From NCBI GenBank assembly GCA_027012915.1, contig JALUYN010000343.1, positions 1 through 12,504 of the forward strand: DNA of 12,504 nt. The letters are read 5' to 3'. The notes under the pieces were generated by a model. That model was not told where the DNA came from. It did no database searches and was given only the letters and a program-made list of their open reading frames with translations. Within the stretch, counting starts at the first letter, position 1, and each line of letters starts with the position of its first letter. The translations under genes were made by a program, and so were the position numbers. Shown here piece by piece: positions 6,957 through 12,504 of this stretch. This DNA comes from Cellvibrionaceae bacterium (GTDB lineage Bacteria > Pseudomonadota > Gammaproteobacteria > Pseudomonadales > Cellvibrionaceae).

Positions 6957-8920
6957 TTGTGTTGTTGTTCGGCCAAGTCGATTAAATCGCTCATGGGGAT
7001 GGGTTTCGCTATGCCGTAGCCTTGGGCGTAGTTGATATTTAGCTCTTTCAGTTTCTCTCTTATCGCGTCATTTTCCACGTACTCAGCGATGGTTTTCTTG
7101 TTCATCAAATGGCCGATATCATTAATACTGCGCACCATGGCCAGATCAATTGCATCGTTAACGATATTTTTCACGAACGACCCGTCGATTTTCAAATAGT
7201 CCACCGGTAGGCTCTTGAGGTAGCCAAAAGACGACAGACCACTGCCAAAGTCATCCAGAGAAAAGCGACAGCCGATATCTTTTAATGCCTGAATAAAACG
7301 CATGGCGTTGTTCAGGTTGCCAATGGCTGCAGTTTCCGTAATTTCAAAACAGATCTTTCCGGGCAGTGTCGGGTGTTTCTGAAACTGTTCCTTCACAAAT
7401 TGTAAGAATTCATCGTCGCCCAGAGACAAACCGGAGAGATTTATGCTGAACAGATCGACGTATTGCAGCAGTATCGGATTGCTCTCGAGAACACTCAGTG
7501 TAGTAGTGATAACATGGCGATCCAGTTTTGGTGAGACACCATAGCGTTCAGTAGCTGGCAAGAAGGCCCCGGGAGGGGAGAGAGATTCATCTTCGTTGCG
7601 ATAGCGCAGCAGAAGTTCCGCATGCTTGTCGCTCTCCGAATCGCTGAGATTCTCAATCAGCTGCGCGTACAGCTCAAACGATTGCTTTTCAATGCCTTCG
7701 TGAACACGTGAGACCCACTGCATTTCATTGACGTGGCGATCGGTTTCATCGTCGTCTTCCTGGTGCAGGTGTACACGATTGCGCCCCATTTCCTTGGCCA
7801 GATAGCAAGCGGTATCGGCGTCTCGCAGTATCACGCCAACGCTGTTGTCGTATTCATCGATACCGACAATCCCGATGCTGGTACTGACCTTAAACTGGCG
7901 ATCCTCCCAGGGGAATATAAAAGCTTCTACTTCCTGACGCAGTTTCTCGGCAATATTGCGGGCTTCGTCCAGGCAGCAGTACTGCAACAGAATGGCAAAC
8001 TCGTCGCCGCCCATACGGGCCACGCTGTCCTGCTGACGCACCTGATGGGTCATGATTGCCGCCACTTGTCGCAACAGTTCGTCGCCAGCCATGTGGCCAC
8101 AGGTATCGTTCACCAGCTTGAACTGATCAAGATCGATAAAAAAGATGGCGTGATGACTTTGGTCGGTGATGGCCAGGGTGAGGGTATTTTCCAGGCGTCG
8201 TTCGAATTCCTGACGATTGATCAGTCCGGTCAGCATGTCGTGGCTGGCTTGATAGCTGAGCTCTTCGGCGAGTTTGTGAGACTGGGTGATATCGCGGGTC
8301 ATTGCCAGATGTGCTCGCACTTGGCCATTGTCATCAAACAGTGGGACCGCGTGACTCTCGACGCGCTTGCGGGTGCCTTCCAGACCGACGATGTCGTAGG
8401 TTGTGACCTCAGAATGGCCATCGAAAATGCGCTTATTGAAATCGATGTAGGCGTCGCGGTCTTCCTCGGCGATAAGGTTGTACACCGATTGCCCTTGAAC
8501 TAAGTTCAGAGACTCAGCTTCAATCATCATCAAGCCGGCCGGGTTCATTTCAATCAGTGAGCCGTCTTTGGCCACCGTCTTGATGCACTGGGGACCGGAT
8601 TCGATAATTTGACTGAGTTTGGCCCGCTCAAACATCAGATCCTGATGCTGCTTGTCAATGCGGTTAAACCCCAAAATGGTCAGCAAGCCCAAACCGCCGA
8701 AAAGGATGCTGATACTGCTGCGCAGATAGATATCCAGTGTGGTTGGGTTAAAGAGCTGGACGAAGAAGGTCCTGTCGGGGTGCAGGTAACTGTCGAACGC
8801 TGCGGGTACTACCCAGGCGGCCAGTATCAGCAGTGCGGTGATTTTCAGCAATCCGGATTTCAGGATGTCTTTCAGGCGGAAATCGGTAAGTAGCTCGCTG
8901 ACTATCGTTGAAAGCTTCAT
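6944..8920 (-). CDS. Membrane-anchored PAS-GGDEF-EAL cyclic-di-GMP protein
   Basis: A 658-aa protein that probably makes and/or breaks cyclic-di-GMP at the inner membrane. Two hydrophobic segments (about 24-44 and 66-85) bracket a short periplasmic loop. A PAS domain follows (about 100-215), then GGDEF (about 220-385) and EAL (about 404-648). The cyclase signature MGGDEF is intact (304-308), and RQQD (295-298), exactly five residues upstream, is the canonical inhibitory I-site. In the EAL domain the first motif reads ELLLR (Glu435, Arg439). Asn494, Glu526, Asp556-Asp557 in SLDDFGSG, Lys577, Glu613 in TIAEYVE and Gln633 in YAQGYG are kept, so hydrolysis is plausible. Both activities may therefore be present, as in RbdA- or MorA-type proteins. 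The PAS ligand is unknown. The start has only a weak ribosome-binding site. The gene stands alone between citE and the EamA gene. Confidence 0.95.
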   Translation of the reverse strand: MKLSTIVSELLTDFRLKDILKSGLLKITALLILAAWVVPAAFDSYLHPDRTFFVQLFNPTTLDIYLRSSISILFGGLGLLTILGFNRIDKQHQDLMFERAKLSQIIESGPQCIKTVAKDGSLIEMNPAGLMMIEAESLNLVQGQSVYNLIAEEDRDAYIDFNKRIFDGHSEVTTYDIVGLEGTRKRVESHAVPLFDDNGQVRAHLAMTRDITQSHKLAEELSYQASHDMLTGLINRQEFERRLENTLTLAITDQSHHAIFFIDLDQFKLVNDTCGHMAGDELLRQVAAIMTHQVRQQDSVARMGGDEFAILLQYCCLDEARNIAEKLRQEVEAFIFPWEDRQFKVSTSIGIVGIDEYDNSVGVILRDADTACYLAKEMGRNRVHLHQEDDDETDRHVNEMQWVSRVHEGIEKQSFELYAQLIENLSDSESDKHAELLLRYRNEDESLSPPGAFLPATERYGVSPKLDRHVITTTLSVLESNPILLQYVDLFSINLSGLSLGDDEFLQFVKEQFQKHPTLPGKICFEITETAAIGNLNNAMRFIQALKDIGCRFSLDDFGSGLSSFGYLKSLPVDYLKIDGSFVKNIVNDAIDLAMVRSINDIGHLMNKKTIAEYVENDAIREKLKELNINYAQGYGIAKPIPMSDLIDLAEQQHKQAV

Positions 8921-8962
8921 AGGCTCAAAATGGGCTCGAAAGTTCGGGTTTTTGTGGTTATT

Positions 8963-8983
8963 TTGTCGGTATCGACAATACCG
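8963..8983. promoter_or_regulatory. Nested inverted repeats upstream of the GGDEF-EAL gene
   Basis: TTGTCG-GTAT-CGACAA (8963-8978) and CGGTAT-CGACA-ATACCG (8967-8983) are two overlapping perfect inverted repeats with 6-bp arms. They lie 43-63 bp upstream of the GGDEF-EAL start codon, in the 142-bp gap after the EamA gene. They can form alternative hairpins or be an operator. No strong -35/-10 pair is seen around them, so the role is open. Confidence 0.4.
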
Positions 8984-9062
8984 GGCGCAGCAACATACCT
9001 TGCCGGCTCACGGAGCTCAACTGACGATTGTGACTGTTGGAGCTGTTTTGGTCGAATTTTGC

Positions 9063-9938
9063 TCAGCGTTTCCAAGCTGCGTTAATTAACGCACCGCCAA
9101 TAATTAGTGCGCCACCGATGCCGGTGCGCTCGTCCGGAGTCTCTCCAAACCAAGCTATTCCCAGTGCAATGGAAAATACGACTTGTATATAGGAGTACGC
9201 CGTGGCCTTGCCCGCGGTCTCATGCTGCATGGCTTTGGTTAGTCCAACCTGACCCACTTGAGTGAACACGCCCACAAGGATCAGTACGAGTAATGCCTCG
9301 ATTGATGGCACGACGAAGTTGTCTCCCAGAAATACCAGAGAAACCGGCAGGGTGATCAAGGGGAAGTAAAAGATAATGACTGAGGCGTCTTCGGTCTGAC
9401 TCAGGCGGCGCACTAAAACATAGGCGATGGCGCTGCCGAGGGCTCCGGCCAGTGCGGCACCGTAACTGATCCACGAAAACCCCAGCGTACTCAGGGGTAC
9501 AAGGCCTGGCAGCAGCAGTATTACTAAACCTGCCAGGCTGAGTGCAATGCACCAGAGTGTTGAGCGCTGAATTGCCTCTTTCAGAACGAGCAAAGCCAGC
9601 AGCGCGGTGAATACGGGATGCAGGTATTGCAGAATAGTTGCTTCCGCCAGGGGCAATACGGTAATGGCGTAGTAAACACACATCAGTGCCAAAGCGCCCA
9701 CCGCGCCCCGGGCGATCAAAAGCGGTTTGTTATATCCCCAAAGCGATAACCTTTTGCGTTTGATATCCAGATAGCTGAGCAGCAGGGAAACGAGTGCACG
9801 AAAGGCCACAATCTCGAGTACTGGAATACCGTACTGACTCGCCTGTTTAACGCAGGCTGCCATCAGGGCAAAGCCCAGAGCAGACAGAATCATATAGCGT
9901 GCGCCAGCGGGCACACCGTGGAATAGTGACAAATTCAT
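9063..9938 (-). CDS. EamA/DMT-family transporter
   Basis: A 291-aa integral membrane protein of the drug/metabolite transporter superfamily. About ten hydrophobic helices are arranged as two EamA repeats of five. The first repeat includes ILSALGFALMAACVKQA and the proline-containing VLPLAEATILQYLHPVFTALLALLVLKE, which is typical of RhaT-like exporters. The second includes SAIAYVLVRR and the closing SYIQVVFSIALGIAWFGE. Homologues export amino acids, purines or other small metabolites; nothing in the sequence fixes a substrate. The start lacks a good ribosome-binding site; an alternative ATG at codon 16 (9893) would trim the cytoplasmic tail but has none either. It begins 28 bp after the MOSC gene and is probably the last gene of the nasA run. 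No clear terminator follows. Confidence 0.9.
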   Translation of the reverse strand: MNLSLFHGVPAGARYMILSALGFALMAACVKQASQYGIPVLEIVAFRALVSLLLSYLDIKRKRLSLWGYNKPLLIARGAVGALALMCVYYAITVLPLAEATILQYLHPVFTALLALLVLKEAIQRSTLWCIALSLAGLVILLLPGLVPLSTLGFSWISYGAALAGALGSAIAYVLVRRLSQTEDASVIIFYFPLITLPVSLVFLGDNFVVPSIEALLVLILVGVFTQVGQVGLTKAMQHETAGKATAYSYIQVVFSIALGIAWFGETPDERTGIGGALIIGGALINAAWKR

Positions 9939-9966
9939 GCAGTAATTTCAGTGTTGAGGTCAGACG

Positions 9967-10827
9967 CTACCTGTTGATGCTGATCTCGGTAGGTTGATTC
10001 GGTTCGAGCGCTAGCGTGGCGTTGACACCAAATGCCGGAGCTTTGGGTTTTTCCGGCATTGGGTTGATTTTTGCCAACTCGCGATAAGTTTCCATGTCTG
10101 GATCCTTGTCTGCTGTATCCGGATTGATCGTGGTGATAATGCAGCGCTCACAGTGATCTACGAGTCGGAAGTTGAAACCGTTCAGTTGCAGCGACTGATA
10201 ATTGTGTTCGTCGAAGGCGTCCAGTCCGCTGACCACCAAATTGGGTCGGAAGCGGCGCATGTCTTTCTCTGGGCGCGCTTCGTCAATGTAGCCTTTTGAC
10301 TGCAAGTGGCGATTGAGGGCATCCAGGGAGCTGGTGTTGGCAATCAGGAACGGCGCGGCATCGGCAAACAGGGTTCTGGTTTCTGCGCCAAATCGCTCCG
10401 GCTGTGATTGCGGACGTTGGGCATTATCGCTCATCCGCACAAGGCGCAGGGGCTGGGGCGGTTGCAGTGCTTTATTGAGCCATTGCGATGCGGCCTCGCT
10501 GGCTTCATGTACGTCGCATTCATCGCGCCACACCTGAGCAGAAAATCTGTCGGATTGGTTGTTCGAAGACTTCAGTGGCACGCTCACCGACCCGTATCCG
10601 CTGAGGCTCAGAATCAGTTGCGAACCTTCGATAGCAGTGTCGATCAAGGCCATTTGAGGCAATTGTCGCTGGGTGACAAAGCGGCCGTTGGGCATCACCA
10701 GCATCCAGTGGCGATCAAAGGCCAGTCCCTGTTCCGAAATAGGCCACTGCTCCACGACAATACCCCGTAAGGATTTAACGGGGTAAACAATCAACTGTTC
10801 AAGTTTAAGAGAGGCTATATTGGACAT
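9967..10827 (-). CDS. MOSC-domain protein (YcbX-like, without ferredoxin domain)
   Basis: A 286-aa protein with an N-terminal MOSC_N beta-barrel (about 7-125, starting LIVYPVKSLRGI) and a MOSC domain (about 140-280). Visible motifs are RFGAETRTLFADAAPFLI, RFRPNLVVSG and DHCERCIITTINPDT, with Cys226 and Cys229; one of these is expected to contact the molybdenum cofactor. E. coli YcbX and mitochondrial mARC reduce N-hydroxylated compounds using a cofactor of this type. YcbX carries an extra C-terminal 2Fe-2S domain of about 80 residues that is absent here, so an electron donor must come from elsewhere. The gene lies 23 bp after the DUF1244 gene and downstream of nasA, another molybdoenzyme gene. 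No clear Shine-Dalgarno is visible, so translational coupling is possible. Confidence 0.9.
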   Translation of the reverse strand: MSNIASLKLEQLIVYPVKSLRGIVVEQWPISEQGLAFDRHWMLVMPNGRFVTQRQLPQMALIDTAIEGSQLILSLSGYGSVSVPLKSSNNQSDRFSAQVWRDECDVHEASEAASQWLNKALQPPQPLRLVRMSDNAQRPQSQPERFGAETRTLFADAAPFLIANTSSLDALNRHLQSKGYIDEARPEKDMRRFRPNLVVSGLDAFDEHNYQSLQLNGFNFRLVDHCERCIITTINPDTADKDPDMETYRELAKINPMPEKPKAPAFGVNATLALEPNQPTEISINR

Positions 10828-10850
10828 GGCAGCTGCTATGATTGCGGAGG

Positions 10851-11144
10851 CTATTTTTTCTGTGTCGCTTCAAAGGCTGCCATTTGCTCTGGGGTAGCTT
10901 CCTGCTGGTATTTATCTTTCCACTCGCCGTAGGGCATTCCATAAACCACTTCGCGAGCGCGGTCGTAGTCCATCTCCACACCGCGTTCTTCCGCTGCCGC
11001 CATATACCATTTGCTCAAACAGTTACGACAGAACCCCGCTTGAATCATCAGATCGATGTTCTGAACGTCTTTGCGCTTATCCAAGTGGGCCAGCAAACGG
11101 CGAAAGGCGGCGGCTTCCAGTTCAGTTTGGGTATCAGTACTCAT
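10851..11144 (-). CDS. DUF1244 family protein
   Basis: A 97-aa conserved protein that I recognise as the DUF1244 family (SMc04008-like), with no established function. It is mostly helical and contains GFCRNCLSKWYMAAAEERG, with a CxxC pair (Cys39, Cys42), and the conserved YGMPYGEWK near residue 68. A single CxxC could bind metal as a dimer or undergo redox change; this is inference. AGGAAG lies 5 nt before the ATG and fixes the start. It follows nasA by 33 bp and precedes the MOSC gene by 23 bp, so it is probably cotranscribed with both. There is no signal peptide. Confidence 0.88.
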   Translation of the reverse strand: MSTDTQTELEAAAFRRLLAHLDKRKDVQNIDLMIQAGFCRNCLSKWYMAAAEERGVEMDYDRAREVVYGMPYGEWKDKYQQEATPEQMAAFEATQKK

Positions 11145-11177
11145 AGTTCTTCCTGGCGTTAATATTGGGACGCTAGG

Positions 11178-12504
11178 TTATAGTGCTACCCCCAGATTAA
11201 GCAACTCTTCATCCACAATTGCCTGAATTTCCGGAACGCAACTACCGCAGCCCGTGCCGGCACTGGTGTATTCGCTGACATCGTCCACTGAGGTCAAGCC
11301 CTGCTCGCGGATGCTTTCGCAAATGGTATTTTTGCCCACCTGTTTACAGGCGCATACGGTGCGGCCGCCGGCCAGACGACCAGAGGCGATACCGCTGAGA
11401 ATCGAGCCTTGCACGGTGCTGTCCACGGTGTCGTTGAGAAGATTCTGAATCCATTCGTAGTCCGCGTTCTGTAGGTCAGTGGCGACTATGTAGCAATTCT
11501 GAATCTGGTTGTTTTTCATCAGCGCATAGCGGTACTGCGCCAGTTCCGGGCTGCTGAAGTTAATTTCCTGTCCCATACCGGACACATCAGTCTGATCTTG
11601 AGGAACACTGTGCTGGTTTAAAACCTGCGCCAGTTTACTGGGGGACAGCTGTGAGGCGACGCGGTAAAGGTAGCCGCCATCCACCTTTTGGCGCACCCAG
11701 TAGTCAAGACCATCGGTACTAATGGCTCTTGGTGACAGAAACAGGGCTTCACTGGCGTAGTGCCAGGGTTCTATGGCTGCGGGGGTGAACTTGAATTCCG
11801 GCTGCCCGGATACCTTATCGGTATCAGGGCTTACCAGCGAACATACGCGACCTGCACTGGAAAGAACGCCGGTCCAGTGAATCGGCATAAACAGCTGCCC
11901 GGGTGTCATGCGTTCGGTAATGTGGACGCGAATCTGGGCGCTGCCCCAGTCGTTGTGCAAACGAGCGATTTTGCTGTCTTCCAGTCCGTAGTGTTCGGCG
12001 TCCTGGGGGTGAACAGAGACATAGGGCTCGGGCAGGTGGGCACCAAGCCTTGAAGACAACCCGGTGCGCGTCATGGTGTGCCATTGATCGCGAATACGAC
12101 CGCTGTTCAAACTCATGGGGTAGTCGCCGCAGGTTTGCGAGGCCGGAGCTTCAAAATCGACACCGATAAACTGGGCTTTCCCAGACGGAGTGAAGAACTT
12201 GCCGTCGCCAAACAGACGCTTGTGCTCGATTTTTTGATCCGGGGTTTTCAGTGGCCACTGTTGCGGTTTGAGGTTGGCGTACTCGGCATCGCTGATGCTG
12301 GTGAGACCACTGAGGTTCAGATCTCGCGTATTGCCATCGATGTTATCCAGTTGCGTCATCATGGCGTACTCGCGGAATACTTCGCCTTCATGGAGATAGT
12401 TAAAGGCTTGGTCGAAGCCCATGCGTTTGGCCACTTCACTCATTATCCACCAGTCCGGTTTCGCTTCACCGGGCGAGGGCAGCAAGCGGCGCTGTCGGGA
12501 GATG
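11178..12504 (-). CDS. nasA: Assimilatory nitrate reductase large subunit, C-terminal part with BFD-like Fe-S domain (5' end outside window)
   Basis: The frame stays open to the right edge, so this is the C-terminal part (about 440 aa) of a larger molybdopterin oxidoreductase. It catalyses cytoplasmic reduction of nitrate to nitrite. The leading residues ISRQRRLLPSPGEAKPDWW match the NasA-type segment before the end of the molybdopterin domain. The dinucleotide-binding domain follows (LNSGRIRDQWHTMTRTG, then HLPEPYVSVHPQDA and MPIHWT). In numbering that counts the codon at 12483-12485 as residue 1, a BFD-like [2Fe-2S] domain lies at about 370-430, with Cys378, Cys380, Cys413 and Cys416 (CAC...CGSC). 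That domain is known from a subset of NasA proteins. The N-terminal 4Fe-4S motif cannot be seen. The codon at 12483 is an internal TTG, not a start. The gene heads a run with DUF1244, MOSC and EamA genes. Confidence 0.92.
   Translation of the reverse strand, partial: ISRQRRLLPSPGEAKPDWWIMSEVAKRMGFDQAFNYLHEGEVFREYAMMTQLDNIDGNTRDLNLSGLTSISDAEYANLKPQQWPLKTPDQKIEHKRLFGDGKFFTPSGKAQFIGVDFEAPASQTCGDYPMSLNSGRIRDQWHTMTRTGLSSRLGAHLPEPYVSVHPQDAEHYGLEDSKIARLHNDWGSAQIRVHITERMTPGQLFMPIHWTGVLSSAGRVCSLVSPDTDKVSGQPEFKFTPAAIEPWHYASEALFLSPRAISTDGLDYWVRQKVDGGYLYRVASQLSPSKLAQVLNQHSVPQDQTDVSGMGQEINFSSPELAQYRYALMKNNQIQNCYIVATDLQNADYEWIQNLLNDTVDSTVQGSILSGIASGRLAGGRTVCACKQVGKNTICESIREQGLTSVDDVSEYTSAGTGCGSCVPEIQAIVDEELLNLGVAL

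Noticed and set aside
7733..8503. Open frame of 256 codons antisense to the GGDEF-EAL gene
   Set aside because: The opposite strand encodes a clear PAS-GGDEF protein; the antisense frame is a shadow despite its length.
9017..9046. Imperfect inverted repeat AGCTC-AAC / GTT-G-GAGCT after the EamA gene
   Set aside because: It has a bulge, a long loop and no T-run, so it is not convincing as a terminator.

Overview
The window looks like ordinary chromosome of a gammaproteobacterium, probably an environmental or marine member of Pseudomonadales in the broad sense. Three things suggest this: the long (344 aa) Pseudomonas-type DapD, the YffB-DapD-DapE cluster, and an assimilatory nitrate reductase with a C-terminal BFD-like iron-sulfur domain. 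Genus cannot be fixed by reading alone. Coding density is high, gene boundaries are tight, and I see no insertion sequence, phage, tRNA, rRNA or CRISPR array.

Left part (118-4212, all minus strand): transcription runs yffB-like -> dapD -> dapE, giving two lysine/diaminopimelate enzymes plus an ArsC/Spx-fold protein. A clear hairpin terminator follows dapE, and an ABC1/UbiB-family kinase-like gene lies beyond it. The 118-bp gap between dapD and dapE holds a 70-bp inverted doublet of two REP-type hairpins (a REPIN). The two arms share an identical 11-nt loop, each has a 5' GTAG tetranucleotide, and their stems differ by paired compensatory changes.

Middle (4213-6919): a GST gene (plus) converges with an alpha/beta hydrolase (minus). 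The hydrolase diverges from a CitE-type lyase/aldolase gene (plus). The shared hydrolase/citE promoter region (5866-6028) contains two overlapping inverted repeats that could be an operator. For the GST, hydrolase and citE genes I moved the start downstream of the longest possible ORF, using ribosome-binding sites and family alignment from memory.

Right part (6944-12504, all minus strand): a membrane-anchored PAS-GGDEF-EAL protein with an intact GGDEF motif, an I-site and most EAL residues. Beyond it is a tight run transcribed nasA (5' end outside the window) -> DUF1244 protein -> MOSC-domain protein -> EamA/DMT transporter. Gaps there are 23-33 bp, so it is probably one operon, with a possible molybdenum-cofactor/nitrate theme.

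I found no convincing new multi-gene system. The most informative non-coding signal is the REPIN; the inverted repeats in the two regulatory gaps come next.
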